Positions 12,605 to 24,290 of a stretch of DNA of 33,882 bases are shown piece after piece. The translations under genes and the position numbers were made by a program. Each line of letters starts with the position of its first letter. Position 1 is the stretch's first letter. The notes under the pieces are model-generated. The model did not search any database. It was not told the origin of the DNA and saw only the letters and a program-made list of their open reading frames with translations. Source of the DNA: Conidiobolus incongruus B7586 (lineage: Eukaryota; Entomophthoromycota; Entomophthoromycetes; Entomophthorales; Conidiobolaceae); NCBI GenBank assembly GCA_000697335.1, contig JNEM01013540.1, forward strand, positions 1 to 33,882, written 5' to 3'.

Positions 12605-13282
12605 ATGAATGCTGAATATCTTACCATTAATCAGCTCGACACCATTACTAACTCAACTCGTCCAGAGTGGTATGCAAATGGATCGAATGCCGAATACATG
12701 GTTGATAATCCTTCTATCCAATATTTAGACACGCTAAACTTGCATACTAATCTTTCTCCGCTCCCCCTCCTTCCTTATACCCATCAAATTTCCCCACAAA
12801 TCGATATATCTCCCGATCAATATGGATACTTTTTGACATCAAGCCCTACTGAGGCAGAGTTTCCCACTTATGCTTTACACTCATATCCATATAGTCAACT
12901 GAATTCACTATCAGGCTCTTCAGATATTGTAGAACCCATTATCCTTAAAAGCAATACCAATGAAGATATTTCTCAATTATTCCAAGATGACCATATTACT
13001 CCTACCAGAACGAAAACGAAAACAAAGAAAGTTCAAGCCCAGAACAAAGAGGGCAACGAATTGAAATATAAACGTAACTTGGAAAGGAATCGAGAGTCAA
13101 CTAGAAGATGCCGCCAAAGGCAGCAGATGAAATTACAAGAGTTATTGAGCAGAGTCCAGTTTCTAACTAATGAAAACACCCAATTGCAAGAGGAAGCGAT
13201 CTCTTTGAAAGAGCAAATTGTTGACATCAAATTAATTTTATTTAATATTCATCAGCATAATTCTCAAATTCACTCTAATTAA
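12605..13282 (+). CDS. bZIP transcription factor, diverged paralog of the upstream bZIP gene, single exon
   Basis: Intronless gene for 225 residues with a C-terminal bZIP domain (about 154-215). The basic region contains NRESTRRCRQRQQ (Asn at 162), and the zipper runs Leu180, Leu187, Leu194, Leu201, Ile208. The spacing from the basic-region Asn to the zipper leucines is the same as in the bZIP protein encoded at 6579-7478, and both zippers end in a related (I/V)-DIKL-(I/L)-L motif, so the two look like paralogs. The second conserved alanine of the usual N-x2-A-A-x2-C/S-R motif is Thr here, which may alter DNA choice. The first 150 residues are rich in Pro, Ser, Tyr and Asn, with a short run of alternating Thr and basic residues before the bZIP. 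A TATATAA-like box lies at 12540-12546, about 60 nt before the ATG, and AATAAA at 13310-13315, just after the stop; both are weak signals here. Confidence 0.88.
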   Translation: MNAEYLTINQLDTITNSTRPEWYANGSNAEYMVDNPSIQYLDTLNLHTNLSPLPLLPYTHQISPQIDISPDQYGYFLTSSPTEAEFPTYALHSYPYSQLNSLSGSSDIVEPIILKSNTNEDISQLFQDDHITPTRTKTKTKKVQAQNKEGNELKYKRNLERNRESTRRCRQRQQMKLQELLSRVQFLTNENTQLQEEAISLKEQIVDIKLILFNIHQHNSQIHSN

Positions 13283-16210
13283 TTTATTTCCATCATATTT
13301 CATCAATTAAATAAACACAAATCATAATTCGCTTTATTCAATATAAAAGCAATTTTGTTTTATTAATTTAATTATCAAATAATTTAATTTAAATAATAAA
13401 ATATTTTATCTTTAATTTGATTTGCTTATTATTTTATAAAATTATTATTTACTTCCAATAATATTTAAAATTAAAGCTCAGCTTTGAAGTTAATTTGAAT
13501 ATTTGTTTTTTTAGATCATTGCAATTATTTAAAAATTAATATCAAATTAGCATTTATTAAGGGATATATAAAATATGAGTGAGTGGTAGTTATTTTTATC
13601 AAGTGATATTTTTATAAATAGTTATGGTGTATTTATTAACACTTAAACATTGGTGTTAATTAGTAATTTTATTATATACATAGTCAACACTATTAAGAGC
13701 ATTGAAATATCAGTTTTAGAAGATGATTAAATAATAGATTTGAAATGATATTTATAAGATCCATTTCAAAAATATTTAATTACTGAGTGAAATAAATAAA
13801 AAATGCAAGCTTTGATAATACATTGATTCCACTTTTAATGTCAATTCGAAGCAAAAATCTTCTTTTCATCAATTTTTAATGTAAATCCGAGTTACTAGGT
13901 TTTGTAGAAATTATTCTTTATTAACTGGTATAATTTCAATTGCAAATTTTATACAAAAGGTAATTTTCATTCAAAATAAAAATTATTTTCTACAACAAAA
14001 TAGGTAAATATGATTTCCTTTCTTGTTCATCATCTTTAACCATTGTCACTTCATCATTAATATATTATTCAATTAATAGTATTTTTAAAACAATACTTTA
14101 ATAATGAAGGGATCAATGGATAAAATGAACTTTCTATATTTAGTAGATATATCACCAGAGTTTCAAATTAGGATAATAATTTTTGTTTTGTTTTATCATA
14201 TAAATTAAATAGAAATCACGAAATATATTTCTTATAAATTCATGTGTATATTTTAAATAAAAATCTATTAATATCTAAATATCAATTTAAAGTATTTTTT
14301 ATAGATAAAAATATGAATAAAATTTTAAATAATTATATTATAATGGGTAAAATATATATATCAAATTCTAGAATATTATTTAATCCACTAAAAATATAAT
14401 TTTGAACCTCAATAATCAAAAGTCAATGTTAATTATTCTTATTAGATCATTATTTTCACTAAAACTAAAATAGGATAATTTTCATTTAAGTATAATATTA
14501 TATTATTCATAAATCATTATTAAAAATGTTAATATTTGTAATCCCAACTATCACATCATATTTTCATATATATTGATAATAGATTTAAAGTGTTATCTAC
14601 TATACCTATAATGCAATTAATCTTAGCTTTGAAATATTTTCAACGATCATTATTTGTTAATTAAAAAATTCAAGATTGATATCAGTAGATATATAATGGT
14701 GAAAATACTAAAAAATGGCTGAATATTTAGGGAGGTGGAAATTTTATTGATTCACACAATTTGATTGGAAATTGATTGAATTTTTTTATAGAGCATTCAT
14801 TAATTTAATGAATTATCAAATATTTATTCAATCTTAAGCTAATATAAATATTCATTTTATCCAATCCTAATTCCAAATATATCCAATTTTTTGGTTTTAA
14901 ATTATACAAGTAAACTAACATTAGATATATCAATAATAATATCTATTATATGATAAATTCAAGGAAAATAAACACTATTTTAAATTATTTTATTAAAGTT
15001 ATCTATTGCTTAGATAATCTATCAACACGTCATTGTGTTTGGTCATAATGAATTAGAATAATCTTATTTTTTTTCTTATAATTAATAATAACTTGCTTGA
15101 ATTTCCTATTTATAATATTTTTTTCAAAATTTAACAATTATATTATAATAAAGTTTATTTTTATTCAATAACGCTATCTTGATATTTGTCATCATACTTC
15201 ATTTATTAAAGATGATTTCATTTTCATGTCATAAAATGTAATTATTTTGAATAAGCTGAAAATAAATAAGGTAATATCAAACAAGTTAATTTGCCAAAAC
15301 TTGTAATCCTTTATTTGAACAATTTTTTTTTAAATAAATTGACTTCCTTTGTCCTAATACTATTATAAAATATATTTTAAGTTTATTACAAACTTGTCAA
15401 AGTTTGAAAATAGTGAATAGTGGAATATAATATTCTCTTAATATAGAAAGGAAATTACTTGATGATCTTGGTATCAATTTTAAGGAAATATAAGTACAAT
15501 TCAGCTAAGAGATGACTATGATGAAATGAGAAGTTGATTTTGAAGTCTAATTACTATTCAATTTTATATGATTATTGATTGATTGGGATATAATTCTTGT
15601 TTATTAAATACTTTGAAGTATGTTTTATTTAATAAATTAATTCAAATACATAATTTAATCCTTTGTAACTCAAATGTTACTGATTTGATGAATATACAAT
15701 TCAACAACTGATACAACATATTGAAATTAAGATATAATGATTCAATATTAGCCCTTTGTTAGTTTTAACATCAATATTGCAATAAATTTTTATGTTATAT
15801 ATATATATTTAATAGTATGTATTAATCATATCCTCCATAAACCCATCAGCCTCAAAAAATAGCATTTGATCATAATATTATATAATTGATTTTTGACATT
15901 TTCCCATTTAAATCATCACAAATTTTTTAATTACATTTGTTAGAATTTGATACTTTTTATATCATCAGGAAATTGAAAGCATCATATAAATTGTATATTA
16001 TTTATAAAAAACACCATCTTTCAAATGTCATATTATAACTTAATTATTCGGATGTTATATAGAATTTGAGACCAAAAAATGTCAATTATTTTAAAAAATA
16101 TCTTCAATAATATAAGCCCATATATACAATAAAAAGAATTAATCTAGTTATGAAAAACGCTCCATTGCCTGGATATTTAGTAAGATCTGTTTCTTACAAT
16201 ATAAGATATA

Positions 16211-16236
16211 TCTAGCGGTTTTGATCATAACCTAGA
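16211..16236. repeat. Short near-perfect hairpin
   Basis: TCTA-gc-GGTT pairs with AACCTAGA around the loop TTGATCAT, itself nearly palindromic around TGATCA. It lies in a slightly G/C-richer patch of spacer. No function is evident. Confidence 0.3.
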
Positions 16237-17243
16237 TTGTAAAGCTGTAAAAATCAAATATAAGGTCCCAAGAATTTATAATAATAATTAATAATATTTT
16301 AAACATTAAAATAATATTGATAAAAATATGAATACTGTTGACTTTATTAATATAATATTCTCATTTTTCTAAATTTTATTTTATTTTATTTTATATAGCA
16401 TTATAATATTTGTGATTTAATAATGAAAAATACTCAGAATATGATATAAACTATGTTTGGAAATTTTAACCTAATAATTTGATGTTTAAATTCAGCATTT
16501 TCTAGTTAAAACTTTATAATATATGAAATTAAAATCAAATAATTCAAATTGATTAAATAGGTGATTGAGGATCAAAATGATATAATTTAATAAAGTGAAT
16601 CAGAATAAGTCATATCCAAATTATTATGATACTGTAACTTAATTTCATCAAAAAAAATGAATTTAATATAACTTAAAATAAAGAAAAGCACTTTATATTA
16701 CAAGAATAAAATAATTTTGAATTAATAGAATAGCATCATTCAACAATTAAACATAGAAAACAATATTAAATTTAATAGTATTTGATATATATAGTCTTAA
16801 CTGTCAAGGAAATAATAGAAACAAAGTAGTTAAGGAAAATAGTTAAATTTTAAAGAAAAAAAGAGAGAATTTTTTTTATTAATTTAAAATAATTTACATG
16901 TTTACAAAATTAGGGGTATAAATGAACATAAATATTTATTTGTAGTCGAATAATAAAAATATAAAATATAGCAACAGCTTGGATACCTAGTCTCTCATCA
17001 ATAATCATTTATTATATCAAATATTTAATTTAATTTAATTACAACATACTTTACTATAAGTAATATCAATTTATTAATATATTTTATAATTTTCTAGTAT
17101 AAAAAATTATTTAATTTTTTTGAAATGAAAATTTTAAGGTTTATTCCCCTATTAGTTAATTTAGTTGATGTCAATTTAGTGTATTTTTTATGATCAAAGT
17201 ATAAATACTAATATTATATAATTCAATCTAATCTTCATATTTT

Positions 17244-17247
<4 letters not shown>

Positions 17248-17282
<35 letters not shown>
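17248..17282. repeat. TA dinucleotide microsatellite, longest in the window
   Basis: Uninterrupted (TA)n tract of about 35 nt; such tracts are prone to length change and cruciform formation. Confidence 0.9.
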
Positions 17283-17285
<3 letters not shown>

Positions 17286-17519
17286 AAATTATTTATTCTT
17301 ATTTAATATTTAAATAGTATAAATTTATCAAAAAAGCAGATATGTATTAGAGAAAGTATTTTAAATTAGACCAGGGTTAGAATTTAAATTTGATTATTAA
17401 ATATAAATCATATTCGCTTATAATATAATAATTAATTAAAATTGTAACTTAATTTATAAAGGTAAATAATAAATATTTTTGAGAAAAATTAAATTAAAAA
17501 TATTTATATATTGTTTTCA

Positions 17520-17940
17520 CTAATCATTATATTTTGGATGTATAATTCCATCTTCTGCTATGAATGTTTTGACTACATTTATATCAGCATAACTAACAGA
17601 TGATTTCAAAAGGAAATTAAGAACAATATATTTATCATATCTAAAACTTATATTTTCATTTGTATTATACATTATTACTTTGATTGTATTTTCAATTATA
17701 AAGATATTATCAAGATTTAATATGTAATTATTAAAATCACATATAGATCCAATAGATTCTGTATGGTATTTGATAATCATTTCATTGAATAAATACTTTG
17801 AAGAAAAGATCTTTCTTAGTAATCAACTTAATACTTAACAATACAACTTTATTTATTTTAAGAAATCCATTCATAAGAGGATAGTTTTCATCTACATCTT
17901 CGGTAATTAACAATATTCTGAATTCTTGTTCTTGAATCAT
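17520..17940 (-). pseudogene. Possible small gene or gene remnant of unknown function, two overlapping frames
   Basis: Two minus-strand reading frames adjoin. One opens at an ATG at 17940 (MIQEQEFRILLITEDVDENY...) and ends at a TGA near 17782. The other is open from about 17820 and runs to the stop at 17520, ending HPKYND; its first ATG is at 17780. Both have protein-like composition and are less AT-extreme than the flanks. They could join through a 37-nt phase-0 GT...AG intron, about 17811-17847, but every other intron in this window is 46-65 nt, so a frameshifted remnant is at least as likely. The order of predicted strands and helices (a strand pair, then FSSKYLFNEMI, then paired helices) faintly recalls a BTB/POZ or Skp1 fold; this is a guess and no function is assigned. 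It is divergent from NOG1 with 278 nt between the start codons. Confidence 0.35.
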
Positions 17941-18218
17941 GTTTGCAAAAATTTTCTCTTACATATTTCTTTTCTATAATAAAATCAATTAATACATATT
18001 TTTTTTATTGAAACAGATTATGGGATCAGTTCTAAATTACTAAAATTGAGTGTGTTGAATCTTGATTAATGAATTTAATTGGTGAATAAATTTGATAAAA
18101 ATTTTTATTTATAGTTCAAAATTATAATCTGACTATTCTTATTACTTTATTAATTCATTGGATTAAGTAAAGGAATCTTTATAATACAAAATAGATTACT
18201 TCCTTATCCAAAGAAAAA

Positions 18219-20424
18219 ATGGCTTCAATTTATAATTTCAAGAAAATTGCTGTTGTACCCACTTCCAATGACTTTTTAGACATTGTTCTTTCTAAAACCC
18301 AGAGGAAGACCCCTACTGTGATTCATAAAAACTATGCTATTTCTAGAATTCGTAATTTTTATATGAGAAAAGTCAAATTCACCCAAGACAGTTTCGAAGA
18401 AAAGCTAAATGGTATCCTTGAAGAATTCCCTGTTTTGGATGTAATTATTCTATTTATATTTGTTATGATCACTTTTCATATTAACACCTTTTTGGTCAAT
18501 AGAGTATTCATCCTTTCTATGCAGATCTTATGAATGTTTTATACGATAAAGACCACTACAAATTGGCTCTTGGTCAAATCAATACTGCCAAACACATGAT
18601 CAATTCTGTTGCTAAGGATTATGTCAAATTATTGAAATTTGGTGATTCTTTATATCGTTGTAAACAACTTAAAAGGGCTGCTCTCGGAAGGTAATTTATA
18701 TTCTTTATTTTAACCCTCACGTATATTTATTATTGTATAGAATGGCCACCATTATGAAGCGCCAAAAGGATAGTTTAGTCTACTTGGAACAAGTTCGCCA
18801 GCATTTAGCTCGTCTTCCTTCTATTGATCCCAATACTCGTACTTTACTTGTGTGTGGTTATCCCAACGTCGGAAAATCCAGTTTCCTCAACAAGATCACT
18901 AGAGCTGATGTTGATGTTCAACCCTATGCTTTTACCACTAAATCCTTATTTGTTGGTCATATGGACTACAAATATTTGCGCTGGCAGGTAAGCTTAATTT
19001 TTTTTATCACTAATTTTCATGAACTCTAACAATTATTATATAGGTGATTGATACTCCAGGTATTTTAGATCATCCTTTAGAAGAACGTAATACTATTGAA
19101 ATGCAAAGTATTACTGCCTTAGCTCACTTGAGAGCTTGTATTATGTTTTTCATGGATTTATCAGAACAGTGTGGTTATACTATTGCCGAACAATGCCGTC
19201 TTTATCACAGCATCAAGCCTCTCTTTGCTAACAAAGTCACTCTTCTTGTTGTCAACAAGATCGATGTTGTTCGTCCTGAAAATTTGAATCCTTCTGACCA
19301 AGCCTTGCTTAAGGAAATTATTGAAGGTGATAATGTTGAACTTGTTCAGCTCAGTTGTTATACCGATGAAGGTGTTATGGATGTCAGAAATAGAGCCTGT
19401 GATAAACTCTTGGCTTCACGCGTTGAACAAAAAATGCAATCCAACAAGATCAGTGATGTTCTCAACAAATTGCATCTTGCTCAACCTCAGCTTAGAGACA
19501 ATACTGATCGTCCTGCCTACATTCCTGAAGGTGCTCTCAACCGCATGAAATATGATATCAACGATCCCAACCGTCCTAAACTCGAACGTGATATCGAACT
19601 TGAAAACGGAGGCGCTGGTGTCTACAACGTCGATCTCAAGAAGAAATACTTGCTTGCCAATGATGAATGGAAATACGATCATATTCCTGAAATCATGGAT
19701 GGCAAGAATATTGCTGACTTTGTTGATCCTGATATTGAAGAGCAATTAGAAGCCTTAGAGCGTGAAGAAGAAAGATTAATTGAAGAAGGTTTCTATGACT
19801 CAGATGGCAATATGACTGATCCTGAAGACGAAGCCATCCGCACTGCTGCCACTGAAATTCGTAAGAAGAAACAACTTATCATCAATGCCAGCCGTGACGC
19901 CAAAGGCAAGAATAGATCTACTCTTATTAAGAAGATCAGAGCTCAGGTATGCTATCAATTTCTTTCATTTATTTTCTCAGCTAATCATGATACCCTATTT
20001 AGCTCTCTACCAAGAATGATCTCAAAGAACATATGGCTTCTCTTGACTTGGATCCCTCTTTGGCTTTACAAAATAGCGTCAAATCCAAGAAACGTGGAAG
20101 ATCACTTGCCAACAAGCGTGGTGAAGATGATATGGATATTGATGATGACAACGCTCCTCGTACTGTATCTAGAGCTCCTACAAGAGACAGAAGTATGCTT
20201 GGTGTCAGAGATGTTACGGTAATGCTTCATATGATAATCAATATAGATTTTCAGCTAATACTTTATTATAGCAAAAAATGGAATCTGTTATTCAAGGACG
20301 CAAGAGCCGCCGTCGTGCCAATCTTATGGCTAGGGCTGGTGAAGCTGACAGAACTATTCTTACCAAGATGCCCAAGCATTTATTCTCCGGAAAGAGAAAG
20401 GCAGGCTCTACCGATCGTCGTTAA
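18219..20424 (+). CDS. NOG1: Nucleolar GTP-binding protein 1 (Nog1), 60S ribosome assembly GTPase
   Basis: Six exons: 18219-18440, 18503-18690, 18741-18987, 19044-19946, 20003-20218, 20272-20424, giving 642 residues (yeast Nog1 is 647). All five introns are 50-62 nt with GT...AG ends. Residues 1-165 form the helical NOG1 N-terminal domain, with the conserved block [19 protein letters not shown]. The G domain follows: G1 GYPNVGKSS at 176-184, G3 DTPG at 222-225, G4 NKID at 290-293, G5-like SCYTDEG at 323-329. The NOGCT domain (about 366-470, with [11 protein letters not shown]) precedes an acidic stretch and a basic tail ending [18 protein letters not shown], the hallmark Nog1 C-terminus. In known fungi and animals Nog1 joins nucleolar pre-60S particles, inserts its tail into the peptide exit tunnel and is released in the cytoplasm with Rlp24. 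All catalytic motifs are present, so the protein looks functional. An AATAAA lies at 20517-20522. Confidence 0.97.
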
Positions 20425-21508
20425 TTTCCTTTTTTTTAATATTATATTATACTATGTTATTAGATACTAAAATACGAAAGTTCATAGATGTTTATTAAGT
20501 TATTTCCATTTTCACTAATAAATATATAATAAAACTAATTTTATCTTTTATATCAATAATATAAACATATTACATTAACATTTTCATTTATATATTATTA
20601 CAAATTAGACAATATTTACCTAATTTGACAAATCATTAATAAATCCAATATTGAATATAAAAAATTTCTTGAATGAATAAATGTTTTTAAACATATATAA
20701 ACTATATGTCAGATACTTAGATTATCTATGTATAGATAATCAGATTGAAATGAATAAGCTAAAATATACCTGGTATATATATATATTATATAAATTTATT
20801 ATAATATATATACATTGATAGAATTAAAACTGTTTACTATTTTGGAACTTAAGGTTAAAGGAATATTTAATTATCAAAATTGAGAAAATTATTAATTGTA
20901 AAAAAAAATTATTGACATAAATTTAATAAAGGTTATGAGTGTAACACTATTTCAATCATTATTAACTTATTAACTAATATAATTTAATAATCATGTGATA
21001 ATTCAAAGTGTTAACTACTAGTCATAAAATATTAATATTCAAAAAAAATTTAATATATATAGATATAACAAATTAAAATATTTTTTTTTAATTTTTACAT
21101 AACTGATAATTCAAAATATTTCTAATTTTTAAGAGATATTTTAATTAATCTCATCTAAATTATATTACAATAAAATTTATTAATTACTATTAATAAAACC
21201 TAATTATAAAGATGATATATATATGTGTGTGTATATGAGTCCAATATTTATCAGATAGCATTGAATTTTGAAAATTATAGTCAATGAGTTTATATTAAAT
21301 AACATTAGATTTGATGAATTAAATATTTTTGCTTATCAACCAGATTACAACAATTAGAAATAGAGTAATCAAATACAATAATCATATCTTTTTATCATGT
21401 GAAGTTATTTTTGACTAAAAAATTTTGAACTTTTAAAAACATTATAATTCATTATATTTTACATTCGGCTTTAATTTAAATCAACATTATTTATAAATAT
21501 TGATTTTA

Positions 21509-21523
21509 TTCACCAGAATTGCT
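21509..21523 (+). repeat. 15-bp direct repeat, copy 1
   Basis: TTCACCAGAATTGCT, identical to 21581-21595; the starts are 72 bp apart. It is G/C-richer than its surroundings. Confidence 0.6.
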
Positions 21524-21580
21524 TTTGCAAACCAACTTGAGAATAAATATTTTTTAAAGCTAACTTATAAGTATAATTGG

Positions 21581-21595
21581 TTCACCAGAATTGCT
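21581..21595 (+). repeat. 15-bp direct repeat, copy 2
   Basis: TTCACCAGAATTGCT, identical to 21509-21523. Both copies lie 270-360 nt beyond the stop of the Pns1-like gene, so they may be in or just past its 3' UTR. Confidence 0.6.
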
Positions 21596-21867
21596 AGACT
21601 GATAACAGTTAAAATTTAAATTATTTAATTTGAAGGAAGTGATAGTATCAATTTAAATTTTTTTTCAACTATATTGATATAATAATTGATATTGAATATT
21701 TTGAATTGAATGATTGAGTTAAAAAGTATTAAAGTTATAGTGCAATTCTATTATATGAAGCATTAATATCGATTTTATAATGAATTGATAAATATAATAA
21801 TCGATATAATTTATTAATAAAAATATACAATCTATATTGGTGAAAACTTAATGAGTCAGTGATTAAC

Positions 21868-24290
21868 TCATTTATTTGAGAAAACTTGATGGGCCAATAT
21901 CGAGTGACAGGTATTTTGATCGGCATCCAAATTATAGCAGATATAGACAGCATCAGTTCTATATTAAAAATTAGTCATATATTGTAAGTAAAGAGAATTA
22001 ATAATTTACGTATAAAGAACAATATTAACTAAAAACTTCATGACTATAAATGAACTACTTGTTCCAATAATACCAGTTGTTAAGGCATGCGGTGATTTCA
22101 ATATGTCAACTGAAAATGAGAAAAAGGAATATCCTGATAACAAACAATATACAATAATCGCCGAATATAAAGTGATACGAATTGTATAATTTGCAATTGC
22201 TGTTCGAGCCATATTTCTTCTGAATAGAGAGGAGGCACTTTTTGCTGATTGTAAAAATGATTTACCTGATATTCCAACATAGCTAATGGTGAAAAAGCTG
22301 ATCTTTTCCACTAAATCACTTAGTAACACAATTGGCCACATTATCCATCTCAAAACAGTAGTAATAAAGTTGGCACTCTAATAAAAGAATATCATAAATT
22401 AGGATTATACTTAAATATATATATATACTAAGAATTGAATACCCGTGGTATTTGGTCATTTAATTGTCTTAAAAATTGTATCAAACGTACAACACTAGCA
22501 ATCAATCCGCCAAAGCATATACTTCCAAATGATGTAGTCAAAGATCGTTTGAAAGATACATGGGTTGCATTGAATCCATTAATAAACTGGGTTTCCTCCC
22601 TATAAGATGTTAATCAATTTGATGAATTTGATGAAATCAAAAATAAATGCTTACTGATGAAAGTACCAATGTGAAACAGTACCCGCGATTACTGACCTAA
22701 ATATGATCGTTAAAATACATAAATCAAAATGTTTTTATTAAATCACCTTTCAATACCGTCAATTATACACGTTGTCCACCAATAATAAAACAAATAAAAT
22801 GGAACCAAATAAATTAATTTTGCATCTTGGATCCAATTCTCTAGATGAAAATGATATAAATGATGAAATGTCAAAATATTCAAAAATAACTACCATTTCC
22901 TTCAATTATAGTAGAAGATCCTAATAAAAATAATCTATCAAATAAGATCAACCAACAAGAGCTGAACAATATTTGAATTGATAAGCAAAATAATGATACG
23001 CCAAAAATGTCTAAACTTTGTCTTAAAATAATACAGGAAACCTATTTAAATGGTTAGATTAAATAAAAATTAACTTGATATTCTATTACTTTAATTATAT
23101 CAATACAATGATTAATTAGAGTGTGATATTGATGAATAAATAAACAGTGACCACCAGTAATTATTAGAGGAACGATTGATAATAATTTAGACCTAAAATA
23201 ATATTATTTAATATAAAGTACATTGATGTCGATATTGTCATTATGTTTACTGATTAGAAGCTATCATAGAGTTATCAATTCCAAATATCCCATTAAATAG
23301 CATCCATAAAAACATAACAAATGATATTACAGGAACGGAAAGAAAAGTAAACCACATAAATGGCTAAATGAGATAGTGATTAATAATATAATATATATAT
23401 ATATTGACATTATACATCTTACTTTGATAAAGTTACATAGAAAAAAGATCCAAAGTAAACCTATAAAACTCGATATACAAATAGTTCCAATTACAGGGCC
23501 TGAATATATTAATTAAAATATGTAAATAACATATTATATTATGAAGTACCTATGCTATATTTAATTGCATAATATGTGGTACTTGAAAACACTCCGTCCA
23601 AAATATTTCTCTATAAATTAAGATTAATATCAATACAAATAAAACATTAAATAACATACTTCACTGGTACTAAACATGATTGAAGAACTTATTATTATAA
23701 AAAGAAGAGAAGTGAAAATGTAAGCTAAGGCAAATGGCACGTCTTTATACTTTTGCGATTTAATAAGATTAGAACCGGATATTATAGAATGACCTGAATC
23801 CTGTAAAATAATTACTAAAAAGTATTATAATAAAAGTAAGAAGATTTACTTTAAATTCTGGAATTAAAGCCTCTTCTAAATTTCTTCTGGAATCGAGTAT
23901 ATTTAAAGAGTTTAATTTTGGTTGAATGTTCTCCATATAAATAGATCCAGGATCCTAAAAGATATTATTAGTATGGATATACAAATTAATTATAATTCAA
24001 AATACTTCTAACAGAGGGGATGCAGCTCTTAAAACCAGTTGAACTTTGGGATTATTAGATAACTGTTGTAAGGAAGGATTGTCTGTATTATCGTGGGAGT
24101 AGTTCATTTTAACATTGTTATTAAGGTGAGGAGAATTAGTATTGTTTTGATTAAAATTAATGGAGGTAGGTGCTTGATTATAATCGATAGAAGTAATATC
24201 ATCAGTCTCTTCTTCAGATTCGGTTACAGTATTAAGTAGAGAGGCACTTTGAACATCTTTGAGTTCAGACTTAGATATAGATTTGAACAT
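21868..24290 (-). CDS. Choline-transporter-like (CTL/SLC44) membrane protein, Pns1-like
   Basis: Thirteen exons on the minus strand, in coding order: 24290-24006, 23954-23850, 23800-23660, 23610-23550, 23499-23423, 23363-23251, 23192-23090, 23041-22894, 22840-22747, 22696-22655, 22599-22443, 22377-22010, 21958-21868. The joined frame is intact and gives 594 residues (yeast Pns1 is 539). A cytosolic N-terminus of about 145 residues, Asn/Ser/acidic-rich, leads into a KYKDVPFALAYIF first membrane segment (about 150-173), typical of the family. About ten hydrophobic segments follow. Family signatures include a Gly/Ser-rich segment before VVRLIQFLRQLNDQIPR (ending near 442), the ISFFTISYVGISGKSF block near 468 followed by SAKSASSLFRRN, and the C-terminal TDAVYICYNLDADQN. 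CTL proteins are plasma or organelle membrane proteins; some animal members carry choline or ethanolamine, but yeast Pns1 is not an established choline carrier, so the substrate is open. It is convergent with NOG1 and divergent from VPS10. An AATAAA on the minus strand lies at 21815-21810. Confidence 0.92.

Larger units (their letters stand above)
13283..17519. other. AT-rich spacer between the second bZIP gene and the minus-strand remnant
   Basis: The start probably includes the bZIP 3' UTR (AATAAA at 13310-13315). The rest has stops in every frame and no RNA gene that I recognise. Slightly G/C-richer patches occur near 16140-16270, which includes a hairpin, and a TA microsatellite lies at 17248-17282. 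Confidence 0.65.
20425..21867. other. Convergent spacer between NOG1 and the Pns1-like gene
   Basis: Tail-to-tail spacer of 1.4 kb, AT-rich, with no coding frame seen. It should carry both 3' ends: AATAAA at 20517-20522 for NOG1 and, on the minus strand, at 21815-21810 for the Pns1-like gene. A 15-bp direct repeat lies at 21509-21523 and 21581-21595. Confidence 0.65.

Noticed and set aside
1-17500. Possible centromere or mobile-element-filled region, given the long gene-poor AT-rich stretch
   Set aside because: There are no tandem satellites, long repeats or element coding frames; similar AT-rich spacers flank every gene in the window, so it looks like ordinary spacer for this genome.
19416-19745. 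Antisense open frame of 109 codons within NOG1 exon 4
   Set aside because: It is a shadow frame of the conserved NOG1 coding sequence and resembles nothing known.
23085-23165. Apparent frame break in the Pns1-like gene near exon 7
   Set aside because: On rereading the bases the frame is continuous through exon 7; the break was my own dropped bases, not a lesion.
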